Part shown: positions 7,285 to 16,332 of the stretch, piece by piece
How positions within the stretch are numbered: position 1 is the stretch's first letter
How the letters are laid out: the number at the start of each line of letters is the position of its first letter
NCBI GenBank assembly: GCA_025453735.1
Contig: JALOPY010000001.1
Location: forward strand, 1-25,197
DNA length: 25,197 bases
From: a bacterium
GTDB lineage: Bacteria; Zhuqueibacterota; Zhuqueibacteria; Thermofontimicrobiales; Thermofontimicrobiaceae
Reading direction: 5' to 3'
The notes under the pieces: generated by a model
The model's input: the letters and a program-made list of their open reading frames with translations, nothing else
Databases searched by the model: none
What the model was told of the DNA's origin: nothing
Position numbers and translations under genes: made by a program

Positions 7285-8805
7285 ATGGATAATTGCAAAT
7301 ATTTTGTTTTATTTATATTGCTGATGATTGCTGGCTGCGCGGTGCAACAGCCTGTTATTCGGGAAGCGACAACTATAATAGCGAAAGTACCTCCCGGTGT
7401 TGATACTCTGACAGCAGTTATCGCTGACTCAATTTTCTCCCTGGTGGATGTCGCCGAAGAGGATGGACAAGAATCGAAACGATTATACGATATCGCGGAA
7501 CAAAGAAGCAGCCTGGCAGATTCTCTTTGGGAGGCAAGTGTCAGTGGATTCGAAACTGGACAGGATTCTGCTGCAGCGCTGCAGCAGATTTTGCACGCTG
7601 AAGAATTGTTTCAGGCCGACAAAGAATGGCTGAAACAAACCAGAAAAATGATGAAGAAGCAGGGACGTTTAACTCCGGCAGTTCTATCTCACATAAGTGA
7701 TCACTTATCTGTTCAAGCTGAAGGGTATTATGAAAGTGCGATCAAGAAAAATCGTTTTGATATCCGCTATCGACAAAAATATAGCAAATTTTTGAAAGAT
7801 TTATCTGTCAAATATAAAGATCAAAGCTATCTCTATCGGGCTGCCGATGAGCTGGAACGGGTCGTGTTCGTCGTCAAAGGCAATCATCAGCTTTTTTATG
7901 AATTGGGAGAAATTTATGTGCTGTTGGGGGATTGGAACAACGCGCATAAGAATTATGAATTAGCACAAACTGCATTGAAAAAAACAGCAATTTTTTCTGT
8001 TGCGGATCCAAAAACTTATTTTTTGAAGCTCAGTGAAGTTCCAGTCGATACAATGAGAATGGTTAATTATCTTAATAAGCAAGCCTGGTGCAAGACGAAG
8101 TTGTACGAAGCGCTGCCCGCTCTCTCGTTATACCGGGAAGCTTCAGGAATAACTCCAGATCCAGCCTGGAAGGACTATTTTGAATCACGGATAACATGGA
8201 TTTTGTGGGATGATGGAAATATTCGTGCGTCTGAGATAAAAGACCGAGCAGATTCCTTAAGCTCATTCTATCAAAAATATTCAGAATCAAAAACGGTATT
8301 TTTAGAACTGCTTCCAGTACTCTGGACGAAACGGACGAAAGATGAGATCAATTGGAAAATCGCTCAATTAGACTTCAGTTATTTAGACCATAAGTTTGAC
8401 GGCGTCGGGAGAATGTACCTGGTCATCAAACACACTGCCATGGATTCTATTACTGGTGCGCCAATCGACTCGACCTATAAACGGTATTTTGACAGCTATG
8501 GCACGATGTGTTTCAATTTGGGTTCTGAATATTATTATAAAGATAGGTTGATTGCTTATATGTATTTTATTCAGGCGGCAGAGACCAACTTTGATAAACG
8601 TGCCAAGGCGTTTTTACAGTTAGCTGATATATCCCAATTTGATCCATACGAAACGATCAACCTCTGCACGAAAACAATAGAAGTCGTCGATGACTTGAGC
8701 TTAGATGAGCGACAGGTTTTATATCGATTGCTTCATAGTTCCTACCGAAAATTGGGAGATTTTGAGAAAGCAAAAGAATGGTACGATCGCTGGAAAGCTT
8801 TATGA
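7285..8805 (+). CDS. TPR-type lipoprotein, array member 2
   Basis: The protein has 506 residues. ATG 7285 is preferred over 7252: GGAAAG (7270-7275) is 9 nt upstream and the leader MDNCKYFVLFILLMIAGC is then a standard lipoprotein signal with lipobox IAGC (Cys18). The +2 residue is Ala, which does not suggest inner-membrane retention by the E. coli rule. Residues 36-40 (PPGVD) and 78-82 (ADSLW) are motifs shared with members 3, 5 and 6. Repeats then include HQLFYELGEIYVLLGDWNNA (201-220), LYEALPALSLYREA (about 273-286) and the array signature LWDDGNIRASE (307-317). It ends GDFEKAKEWYDRW, like member 1. It lies 22 bp after member 1 and 36 bp before member 3. Confidence 0.72.
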   Translation: MDNCKYFVLFILLMIAGCAVQQPVIREATTIIAKVPPGVDTLTAVIADSIFSLVDVAEEDGQESKRLYDIAEQRSSLADSLWEASVSGFETGQDSAAALQQILHAEELFQADKEWLKQTRKMMKKQGRLTPAVLSHISDHLSVQAEGYYESAIKKNRFDIRYRQKYSKFLKDLSVKYKDQSYLYRAADELERVVFVVKGNHQLFYELGEIYVLLGDWNNAHKNYELAQTALKKTAIFSVADPKTYFLKLSEVPVDTMRMVNYLNKQAWCKTKLYEALPALSLYREASGITPDPAWKDYFESRITWILWDDGNIRASEIKDRADSLSSFYQKYSESKTVFLELLPVLWTKRTKDEINWKIAQLDFSYLDHKFDGVGRMYLVIKHTAMDSITGAPIDSTYKRYFDSYGTMCFNLGSEYYYKDRLIAYMYFIQAAETNFDKRAKAFLQLADISQFDPYETINLCTKTIEVVDDLSLDERQVLYRLLHSSYRKLGDFEKAKEWYDRWKAL

Positions 8806-8841
8806 TTTCGGAACATGAAATTTGTATGAATTGAGGAGAAA

Positions 8842-10473
8842 ATGAGGATTCTGATAAAGACGATATTTTTATTGTACCTGGTGTTAACGATCATTGGCTG
8901 TTCGAACAATAAAAGCATGATTGATCAATCAATTATTAATTTTGAGCAAAAATCTTTTCAAATTCCCGCCGGAATTGATAGTGTGGTTGCCTATAACGCA
9001 AGAATAAAAGCTGACAAGCTTTTTGTCAGTGCCGATCGCGAACAACTATCAGATAGCCTGGTAACGTATTCTCGAGATTTTCTAAAAATTACTGAAGACT
9101 TGTACAGTGTTCTATTAGCAAAAAAAGAAAAGTTGGATAGTTACCGGCTTTCAGAAAAATATCTGAATTTAAAACCAGAAGAGCTTAAATCATTATCGCT
9201 CGAGGATAGCAAGAAACGAGAGCGAATTTTAGAAAAAGTATTTGACGATTCGATTACGATAACAATAGTGAACAGTCTCCTGGATTATTTTTTAAACCAT
9301 AGCAATGAGCTGCTCCAGCATGCGAATGAATTAAATCCTTTCAATTTGTCGGGATTACAGCTAGTGGCGATTAGCAGCGCAGATAGAGGTCAAATATTTG
9401 ATGATACGCTTGCTTATCGTCGCTCAATTGAGTACTTAAATAAATTTCTTACGCATGATCGAGGACAGTCGATAATTTATCGAAATATTGGTGAAAGCTA
9501 TTTTACATTGAAGGATTGGCAAAAAGCCTATAAATTCTTGAAGAAAGCAAAGGAAACTTTTGTTATCACATCGTTTTTTGAAGAGAAAAAAACGGAGCTG
9601 GCAGAAAAATATCAAAAAATGAATTTGCCGCCCAATGTCGATCCAGCAAAATATTTTGAATATCTCTATTGGAAAGGAAGAGCAGAAATAAAAGTCTATC
9701 AAGCTGATTCAGCATTGGCAACACTGAAACAGGCGCTTGCGCTTGCTCCCACGAAGAATCAGGAAGTTGACGTTATCAAGTTGATTGATGAATACATATT
9801 GTGGGACGGCGGAAATATTTATGCTGCTGAGCAACGAGATATTATCATTGATTCGCTCAATGCAAAGAATTTTGTTTGGGCAAAAAATGCATATTTGCAA
9901 TTGTTGCCAAAAGTAAAAACGAAAAAGGCGAAGGATAACATTACCTGGATGTTAGCTCGTGTTGAATATTACAGCCTGGATCAAATTGAAGAAGCCGGCG
10001 ATCGATTATATAATTTGGTAATTAATGCGGATACGAGCAAAATTAAATCGTCGATTTATAAAGCTCCGGAAGATTCATTATATAAGCGGTATTTCAGAGA
10101 TTGTGGAGAAATATTGTTCCGGCTGGGCAGCACGTTTCGCGATCAGGGATTGCAGGAAAAAGCAAGGATTTATTTCTCGAAAGACACGACCTTCGAATGG
10201 TCTGGCAGGGGGAAAGCTTTTCTGCCCCTGGCCCTGCTGGTTGATATTCCTGAAAATATTGATCCGGTAGAACGATTGAAAGCAAGAAATGAAAAAGCGA
10301 TAAAAATTTTGAATCGGGCAAAAATGTTTATCAAGGATTTTTCAGAGCAGGAAATTGATCAACTCTATCGCCCCTTGATAATGATTTATCAACAAACGTA
10401 TGACAGGGCAAATGCACAAAGAAGTTTCACTGAATGGAATGAGATCAAAGAGAGGATGAAACGAGGTTCATAA
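8842..10473 (+). CDS. TPR-type lipoprotein, array member 3
   Basis: The protein has 543 residues, the longest of the array. GAGG starts at 8833, just ahead of ATG 8842. The leader MRILIKTIFLLYLVLTIIGC ends in a lipobox with Cys20. PAGIDS (42-47) is the conserved early motif. LNPFNLSGL (164-172) matches the LNPF/LDPF element of the family. NIGESYFTLKDWQKAY (215-230) is a TPR-like unit. The signature WDGGNIYAAE is at 321-330, followed by FVWAKNAYLQLLPKV. The last 100 residues carry a longer insertion than the paralogues (around PENIDPVERLKARNEKAI). The gene is followed by 93 bp and then an unrelated small exported protein. Confidence 0.72.
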   Translation: MRILIKTIFLLYLVLTIIGCSNNKSMIDQSIINFEQKSFQIPAGIDSVVAYNARIKADKLFVSADREQLSDSLVTYSRDFLKITEDLYSVLLAKKEKLDSYRLSEKYLNLKPEELKSLSLEDSKKRERILEKVFDDSITITIVNSLLDYFLNHSNELLQHANELNPFNLSGLQLVAISSADRGQIFDDTLAYRRSIEYLNKFLTHDRGQSIIYRNIGESYFTLKDWQKAYKFLKKAKETFVITSFFEEKKTELAEKYQKMNLPPNVDPAKYFEYLYWKGRAEIKVYQADSALATLKQALALAPTKNQEVDVIKLIDEYILWDGGNIYAAEQRDIIIDSLNAKNFVWAKNAYLQLLPKVKTKKAKDNITWMLARVEYYSLDQIEEAGDRLYNLVINADTSKIKSSIYKAPEDSLYKRYFRDCGEILFRLGSTFRDQGLQEKARIYFSKDTTFEWSGRGKAFLPLALLVDIPENIDPVERLKARNEKAIKILNRAKMFIKDFSEQEIDQLYRPLIMIYQQTYDRANAQRSFTEWNEIKERMKRGS

Positions 10474-10566
10474 TTTGGAAAAATGAATTCAGTGGTCTAA
10501 GATCAAGACATAATTGCTATTCATTACATGTACATTGACGGTTATTAATGAGAAGGAAAAATTACT

Positions 10567-11259
10567 ATGAAACGAAGAAAATATATATTTGGCATGGTCG
10601 CGATTTCAATGTTTATCATGATAACGGCGAATACAGTTTTTGGACAACAAAATTTTATTTGGGATAAAGAGCTAGTCCAAAAAGTAACGATTACCGATCA
10701 AAGTGTCATTAAAAAATTAGTCTTTGAATTGTTTATTCCGGAGTCGGATATTACATTTATTGAAATTTTCGATGTCGATAAAAATGGGGCGGCGGAAGGG
10801 GATCTGCTGAAAGTTCATCCATCCCGAAATGTCTATCCGCTATATATGTTGTCACAAGATACTCGAGAAATATTGAGAAAAATACCGCATCCACCCAATT
10901 TAGAGGATGTCGGATTAACGATCAATATTAAGAATCCAGATGATGCAAAGGAGCGAATTTTGTTTATCCTGGCTTCAACGATAAAAGAATTGTATAGCCA
11001 GGATAAGCCATTGAAATTATATTTTGAACAGAATGAGGATGGCGTGTATAAATTCGATTTCTTTGGATTTAGCGAGGCGGATTTGAAAGATAAGGATATC
11101 GATCTTGGCAAAAATAGAAGTCAGCAAATCCACGATCTCTTGAAAGCGTTGTACAAAGAATTTAATGAGGAATTTGTAAGCTGGCAACCGACAGTGATTC
11201 ATGTTATAAAAACTGAGCGAGATACCCTGGTTGTGCCTGAAAAAATTTCAAAAAAATAA
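10567..11259 (+). CDS. Small exported protein of unknown function inside the TPR array
   Basis: The protein has 230 residues. AAGGA (10553-10557) lies 9 nt before the ATG. A signal peptide (residues 1-26, ending NTVFG-QQ) has no lipobox Cys, so the mature protein is probably periplasmic or secreted. I recognise no domain. Visible features are a strand-rich stretch (DITFIEIFDVDKNGAAEGD), NIKNPDDAKERILFILAST, FEQNEDGVYKFDFFGF and a helical C-terminus (QIHDLLKALYKEFNEEF). It has none of the array signatures and is not a paralogue of its neighbours. Being between members 3 and 4 on the same strand suggests it works with them, but nothing shows how. Confidence 0.65.
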   Translation: MKRRKYIFGMVAISMFIMITANTVFGQQNFIWDKELVQKVTITDQSVIKKLVFELFIPESDITFIEIFDVDKNGAAEGDLLKVHPSRNVYPLYMLSQDTREILRKIPHPPNLEDVGLTINIKNPDDAKERILFILASTIKELYSQDKPLKLYFEQNEDGVYKFDFFGFSEADLKDKDIDLGKNRSQQIHDLLKALYKEFNEEFVSWQPTVIHVIKTERDTLVVPEKISKK

Positions 11260-11705
11260 TCTGCAGAAGCATGATTTTTTTTATGAAATAACAAATTCGT
11301 ATTTAGCTTTATTTGCCAGCAAAGGAAAGTAATTTTCAAAATCTCATTCCGGTTTTCTGATAATCTTATAAACTGATATTATTAAAGTTACAAATTTGAG
11401 AGGTTTGCCCGTAACGCAGGCCAATCGTTGCTAAAATGTCATGATCCCTGGTTATTTAGCAGGCAAGAAAATTAATCAGATAAACCAATTCAGAAATCCC
11501 TAAAAAAAAAGCTTGCATTTCTAAAGATATTTTATTAAACTTGTACTGCAATAAAAAAATAATGAAATTTCCCCCTGATCAAAAAAACCCAAAACCTGTG
11601 TTCTTTGATTTCGCATTAGTGTTTGAACCAAGTTATTTCTGCAAAATCTAATTTACTGATCAGCAACTATCAACATTTTTGGATATTGTAACTGGGGACT
11701 GCATC
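11260..11705 (+). other. 446-bp spacer splitting the TPR array, no gene seen
   Basis: The stretch is AT-rich with stops in all frames and holds no credible coding region. TGCTAAA (11429-11435) pairs with TTTAGCA (11455-11461) around a 19-nt loop but lacks a T-run. A loose -35/-10 pair (TTGCAT at 11513, TAAACT at 11536) is too weak to call. A promoter for the second half of the array is expected somewhere here. Confidence 0.4.
11694..11698 (+). promoter_or_regulatory. Ribosome binding site deciding the start at 11706
   Basis: GGGGA lies 7 nt before ATG 11706. It rules out the upstream in-frame TTG at 11679, which would hide the signal peptide behind nine extra residues. Confidence 0.55.
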
Positions 11706-13190
11706 ATGGATAAGATCAGAAAAATTATGACGCCCTTCCTTTTCTTTAATTTCACTTTAATTGGGTGTATATTAAATAATATAGGACAATCAAAAGGCGC
11801 TTTATTATCAATGAATATGATTTCTTTGGATGGGAAGTTATCACCCAAAAGTGATCGCACTGCAATAAGTACCAACAAAGAAATCGAAGATACGATTCGA
11901 GAGATTAACCATTATTCTTTAAGTGATTCCTTATGGAAAATGTGGCGCGCGATTGAGGATTCTCAATTCGTTGTTGCAAAGGTCGATTCCATTCGATCGA
12001 TGAAAACATTTATCAAAGGGGTGAATCTGGCGAAAGAAGCATTTGATCTGATTAATGAATTAAAGCAACAAAATCTCGATACATTGTCTGTTAAAAAAAT
12101 AAAATTTACAGCCATTCTGTTGTTTGAAAAAGCTCGTGCGCATTTTGAAGAAACATTTAAACTGAATCCTTTCGATATTAGAACCCAAAATTATTTGATC
12201 TGGGTCTTTCAAAATCTGGCTGAGCTATACGATCATTGCGATAATAAACTTCGTGCGATAAATATGTTGGAATATCTAACGTATATTTTGAATGATGATC
12301 CGAAGCTTTACTATACGCTGGGACAGAAATATTTCAGTATTGGCAAATGGGAGCAATCCCTTGTAAATGTGCGTGCATCAATTGATCTCATTCTGGATGA
12401 TGATTGGAACAAGATTGATACGAATCAACTGTTTTGGCATTACTATCTGCGCGCCAGGGCAGAAATGCAACTGGAATTGATTCCGGAGGCTTTGTTATCG
12501 CTTAACTATGCGAAGCTTATTGCCCCATCTGAAAACGAGGCAGGAGAAGTCCAAAAAAAGATCGAATGGATTAATTGGGATGATGGCAACCTGAATGCGT
12601 CGCGAAAATCAGATACACTGGAAACCAGGCTGAATCAGGGCGCAAAAGATTACTCGATGATCAAACAAGAATATGTCGAATTACTCAGCCAGGTCAGAAC
12701 TGCAAAAGCAAAACAAGATATCAATTGGCGCATTGCTCAGCTCGAATTCAATTTTTTAAATGAAAAAGAGATTGCCATCGACCGGATGATGAAAATTGTA
12801 AATGCTACTGAGTTGGACTCTACGAGAAGCGCTGCCGATGTGAAATCTCAAAAATACATTGAAGATTACTGCTTAATGTCTTATGTTTTCGGATTGGATT
12901 ATCTGAGAAATCAGCATCTTAAAAAAGCTTTCGTTTACTTTTACCAATCCATCTCATTCTCGTGGAGCCGAATTGGAAAAGGCTATCTTCAATTGGCAAA
13001 ACTTGTTGCATTGGATAACAATGCAGTATTAAAATTTGCTGAGCAGGCTTTGATCTATCAAGATCAATTGACTGACGATGAACGAAATAGTTTATATCAA
13101 TTGTTTTATCAATCATACAAAAAATTGGGCAGATTTGATGATGCAGCAATCTGGCTGCAAAAATCAGTTAGTTTCTCGATGGGTGAGTGA
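11706..13190 (+). CDS. TPR-type lipoprotein, array member 4
   Basis: The protein has 494 residues. The leader MDKIRKIMTPFLFFNFTLIGC gives a lipobox LIGC with Cys21. Unlike members 2, 3, 5 and 6 it lacks the early P-x-G-[VI]-D-[ST] motif, and its N-terminal 100 residues align poorly by eye. The core is typical: KLNPFDIRT (152-160), YYTLGQKYFSIGKWEQSLVN (202-221), the signature INWDDGNLNAS (289-299), and INWRIAQLEF after it. It opens the second half of the array after the 446-bp spacer. Its TGA (13188-13190) overlaps the ATG of member 5 by one base, so the two are probably translated together. Confidence 0.72.
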   Translation: MDKIRKIMTPFLFFNFTLIGCILNNIGQSKGALLSMNMISLDGKLSPKSDRTAISTNKEIEDTIREINHYSLSDSLWKMWRAIEDSQFVVAKVDSIRSMKTFIKGVNLAKEAFDLINELKQQNLDTLSVKKIKFTAILLFEKARAHFEETFKLNPFDIRTQNYLIWVFQNLAELYDHCDNKLRAINMLEYLTYILNDDPKLYYTLGQKYFSIGKWEQSLVNVRASIDLILDDDWNKIDTNQLFWHYYLRARAEMQLELIPEALLSLNYAKLIAPSENEAGEVQKKIEWINWDDGNLNASRKSDTLETRLNQGAKDYSMIKQEYVELLSQVRTAKAKQDINWRIAQLEFNFLNEKEIAIDRMMKIVNATELDSTRSAADVKSQKYIEDYCLMSYVFGLDYLRNQHLKKAFVYFYQSISFSWSRIGKGYLQLAKLVALDNNAVLKFAEQALIYQDQLTDDERNSLYQLFYQSYKKLGRFDDAAIWLQKSVSFSMGE

Positions 13191-14689
13191 TGGGAATTAA
13201 ATTCTATCCATTTTTAATTATTTGTTTATTTCTATCTGTAATTTCTTGTTCGCTAAATAAATCATTAAGAAAGGATCAGCTTTCCAAGCTACCTTCTCCT
13301 AAAGATGATTATTATCCGGGAGTTGATAGTACGGTGGTCAAAAATGCCAATGAAATTGCTGATCGAATGTTTGTTGACTATGACAGGCGAAACCAGTCTA
13401 GCGCCTACCACAACAGCGCGAAAACATCATTTCAAATCGCCGATTCGATCTGGAATTGTCATAAACACAAAACCTATCCTGATTCGATTCTTTTGAAATT
13501 ATTTTTAAGCTGGCAACGAGGGCGCGACAACGATTCAAAGCAAAATGATAATTCAATTCCTGGCAGAATGATTCGACCCAATGAATCATCATTGCATATC
13601 TTGCATCAAGCGGAGAAAGACGCCAATCAAGCCAAGCTCATCAATCCATTCGACCTCGATATTCGATCCTTATTAATTAATATTTATTCACGAATGGGTG
13701 AGATCAGTGGCAATTTAAATTTTTATACGAAAGCCATTGAGGAACTGAAAAATTTATTACAGGTAGATAAAAGCAATCCTTATATATATGAACGATTAGC
13801 TGAATGCTATTTTGCATTGCAAGATTGGGAGAATTGCTATCAATGTTTTGATAAAGCCGAGCAAGTCCTGCTGATCGTTGCAAAATTCAAAAACAGCAAA
13901 AATAATCCTTCCAGCGCTTCGGTTGACACGGCTCGCTGGGTTTATTATCTGCAAGGAAAAGGCGAAGCGCAAGCCAAACTCTACGATTCAGCTCTTGCAA
14001 TAACCTACCTGACCAGAGCAAAGCAGATGACACATTCGGCGTCGAATGCACAGCAGTTGCAGAATTATTTAAACTGGATCGAATGGGATGGAGGCAATTT
14101 GAAAGCTTCTGAGCTTCGGGACGAGGCTCAGCATGTTGAACAAGCTGGCGAATACAAAAAAGCGCACAGCAAATATTTACAGCTATTAGGAATCCTTACA
14201 ACCCAACAAGCAAAGAATGAAATTGATTGGAAAGTTGCTTCGATTGATTTCAATCATTTGAGTGAAAAATTGGAAGCGATCGAAAGGATGTTCCAGGTCA
14301 TTCAAAGTATTCAAAAGTCTGGCAACTCGCATGAATTGAATGATGTCTATTTGCAAGATTATGCAGCGATGTGTTATTCTATCGGGGTTGACTATTATAA
14401 TAAGCATAACTATCGTTTCGCTTACATCTATATTAATCAGGCAGCACAATTTGAATGGGAACATCGCGGTGATTGTTATCTGCAATTAGCCATGCTGTCA
14501 GAAGTGAATCCACACGAGAGCATTCAGTTTTGTCAGAAAGCATTGGCGTATTCGAAACAATTATCCGATGAAAGTCAAAACAAGATTCAAAAAATGTTGA
14601 CCGTTTCATTCATTCGATTGGGGGAGTTCGATCTGGCGCAAAATTATTATCAGAAATTTTTAAATTCCAAATCATCACCAAACAATTAG
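13190..14689 (+). CDS. TPR-type lipoprotein, array member 5
   Basis: The protein has 499 residues. ATG 13190 overlaps the previous stop (TGATG); the in-frame GTG one codon earlier is the less likely start. The leader MGIKFYPFLIICLFLSVISC has lipobox VISC, Cys20. YPGVDS (42-47) and ADSIW (84-88) are the conserved N-terminal motifs. Repeats include YERLAECYFALQDWENCYQC (200-219), then IEWDGGNLKASE (297-308), which is the array signature, and IDWKVASIDFNHL. The end is helical (GEFDLAQNYYQKFL). Member 6 begins 7 bp downstream, so members 4-6 are a tight transcription unit. Confidence 0.72.
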   Translation: MGIKFYPFLIICLFLSVISCSLNKSLRKDQLSKLPSPKDDYYPGVDSTVVKNANEIADRMFVDYDRRNQSSAYHNSAKTSFQIADSIWNCHKHKTYPDSILLKLFLSWQRGRDNDSKQNDNSIPGRMIRPNESSLHILHQAEKDANQAKLINPFDLDIRSLLINIYSRMGEISGNLNFYTKAIEELKNLLQVDKSNPYIYERLAECYFALQDWENCYQCFDKAEQVLLIVAKFKNSKNNPSSASVDTARWVYYLQGKGEAQAKLYDSALAITYLTRAKQMTHSASNAQQLQNYLNWIEWDGGNLKASELRDEAQHVEQAGEYKKAHSKYLQLLGILTTQQAKNEIDWKVASIDFNHLSEKLEAIERMFQVIQSIQKSGNSHELNDVYLQDYAAMCYSIGVDYYNKHNYRFAYIYINQAAQFEWEHRGDCYLQLAMLSEVNPHESIQFCQKALAYSKQLSDESQNKIQKMLTVSFIRLGEFDLAQNYYQKFLNSKSSPNN

Positions 14690-14696
14690 TTCAGCT

Positions 14697-16172
14697 ATGA
14701 AAACTCGGCAGCATAATCATATCATTTCTCTAATCATTCTCCTCTATATTATTTTGATTTCATGCAACCGTTCGAGCTATCGATTGCCCGTCTTTCGAAC
14801 GCATAACGATTCTCCCGTCGGAGTGGATAGCCTGATTATTGCAGATTCAGATTCAGTCATAAAATTTCTATTTGTTGATTTCGCGAGCGAGCGCAAAGCA
14901 AGTGACCTTGCCCGAGAAGCACAGACTGAATTAAGTTTAGCAGATTCTGTCTGGCAATTAATAAAAACGGATAGCGACAGTACGAAACGATTCATAATTT
15001 CGACTACTGATACTATCGCTAAATCACAAGTCGAATATAATATTGCAGTAAAAAAAATTATTAGTGGATTAGAGATTGCTGAGCGCCGGTTTCAACAATC
15101 GATTAAATTGAATCCCTTTCTCCTGAGCTCAAAAGATGGCCTTGCGCAAACGTATATTTTGTGGGCACAAATCGAAAAACCCCTGTTTTATTTTGAGAAA
15201 GCCGCAGCAGTACTTGCCAAATTAGTGCAAAATGAAAAGAGCGAACATATTCTATGCTACCGATTGGGAGAATGTTATTTTCAACTGGGAAAATGGGAAC
15301 AGGCTTTTTCAAATTATCATCAAGCTGAAAAGATTTTTATTGGTACAAAAGCATTCTCGAACGGTGGTCTGTTTGAAAATAAACCTGAAGATTATCATAA
15401 AAATGATCTGTTATTCAATTACTTATACTCTCAAGCTGTGTGCCTGGCACGAATGTATAAATCGCCGGAAGCATTGATAATTATCAACCAGGCAAGAGAT
15501 ATGGCGCCAAATGATTCGTTAAGAAATATTGCAGAACGATTTGAAGACTGGATCAATTGGGATAAAGGAAATATCTATACGGCAGAACAAAAGAATCAAA
15601 TATTAAAATTAATCAATGAAAAAAATTACCAGGATGCATCCATAAAATTTGATTCCCTGAAAAATCAATTATCTGACCCATTGGCAATCGTGGAAATCGA
15701 ATGGCGCATTGCCGGGCTTGAGTTCAGATATTTAAATAAAAAAGAACAGGCGTGTGAACGTTTATTGACTATCATCGAGAAAAGCCATAATTTTTCCAAT
15801 CATCCCAATCACTCAATTATCGATTTTAGCACCTACTTAAATGATTGCGGAGTCATGCATTATCATTTAGGCATGGAATTCATCGAAAAAACAGATTACA
15901 AACAAGCGCAGAAATATTTGGAGCAAGGCGCAAAAATTGATTGGTATGGCAATTACAAGTGCCAATTAGAATTGGCAAAACTGAATCGTCATGATCCGCA
16001 AATCTCATTATCGCTGATCGAAAAAGTCTTAACAACAGAATCTGCTTTGACAGAAGTTGAAAAATTAACCGCTCTTGAAATTAAATTAGGAGCTTTGAAA
16101 AAATTAGGTCCCCAGCATCGAATTGAAGCGAAGCACGTTTATAATCAGATCCGTGAGCTCCAGAACAAATAG
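14697..16172 (+). CDS. TPR-type lipoprotein, array member 6
   Basis: The protein has 491 residues. The leader, about 22 residues (SLIILLYIILISC at its end), has lipobox LISC with Cys23. PVGVDS (40-45) and LADSVW (81-86) repeat the motifs of members 2 and 5. KLNPFLLSS (137-145), YRLGECYFQLGKWEQAFSNY (188-207) and the signature INWDKGNIYTAE (286-297) follow, then IEWRIAGLEFRYLNKKEQA. No clear ribosome binding site precedes the ATG, so translation may depend on coupling to member 5 (stop 7 bp upstream). It is the last array member; 160 bp separate it from the next gene. Confidence 0.72.
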   Translation: MKTRQHNHIISLIILLYIILISCNRSSYRLPVFRTHNDSPVGVDSLIIADSDSVIKFLFVDFASERKASDLAREAQTELSLADSVWQLIKTDSDSTKRFIISTTDTIAKSQVEYNIAVKKIISGLEIAERRFQQSIKLNPFLLSSKDGLAQTYILWAQIEKPLFYFEKAAAVLAKLVQNEKSEHILCYRLGECYFQLGKWEQAFSNYHQAEKIFIGTKAFSNGGLFENKPEDYHKNDLLFNYLYSQAVCLARMYKSPEALIIINQARDMAPNDSLRNIAERFEDWINWDKGNIYTAEQKNQILKLINEKNYQDASIKFDSLKNQLSDPLAIVEIEWRIAGLEFRYLNKKEQACERLLTIIEKSHNFSNHPNHSIIDFSTYLNDCGVMHYHLGMEFIEKTDYKQAQKYLEQGAKIDWYGNYKCQLELAKLNRHDPQISLSLIEKVLTTESALTEVEKLTALEIKLGALKKLGPQHRIEAKHVYNQIRELQNK

Positions 16173-16317
16173 ATGCCGCAGAACAATTGCTCCCGTCTTA
16201 AAAAATCCTATGAACTTTTTAAAATTTCAATCGTCTAAGATAATAGTTGAGAAATAATTGGAGATAAGTTAATTATAATCCATTTAATTAACCATGCTTC
16301 TAATCCCTTTAAAATTA

Positions 16318-16326
16318 AGTGAGGTG
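16318..16326 (+). promoter_or_regulatory. Ribosome binding site deciding the start at 16333
   Basis: AGTGAGGTG ends 6 nt before ATG 16333. It favours this codon over the in-frame ATG at 16294, which has no such site and would bury the lipoprotein signal. Confidence 0.6.
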
Positions 16327-16332
16327 ATTCTG

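Noticed and set aside
11513..11541. TTGCAT...TAAACT as a sigma70-like promoter for array member 4
   Set aside because: Both boxes match the consensus poorly and the spacer is strongly AT-rich, so such pairs occur by chance.
5892..16172. Tandem TPR genes as an assembly artefact or simple recent duplication
   Set aside because: The six proteins differ too much in sequence, length and leader peptide; only short motifs are shared.
16274..16279. TATAAT, a perfect -10 box upstream of the lipoprotein gene
   Set aside because: No -35-like sequence lies at 16-18 nt; in AT-rich DNA this hexamer is expected by chance, though a promoter in this 160-bp gap remains possible.
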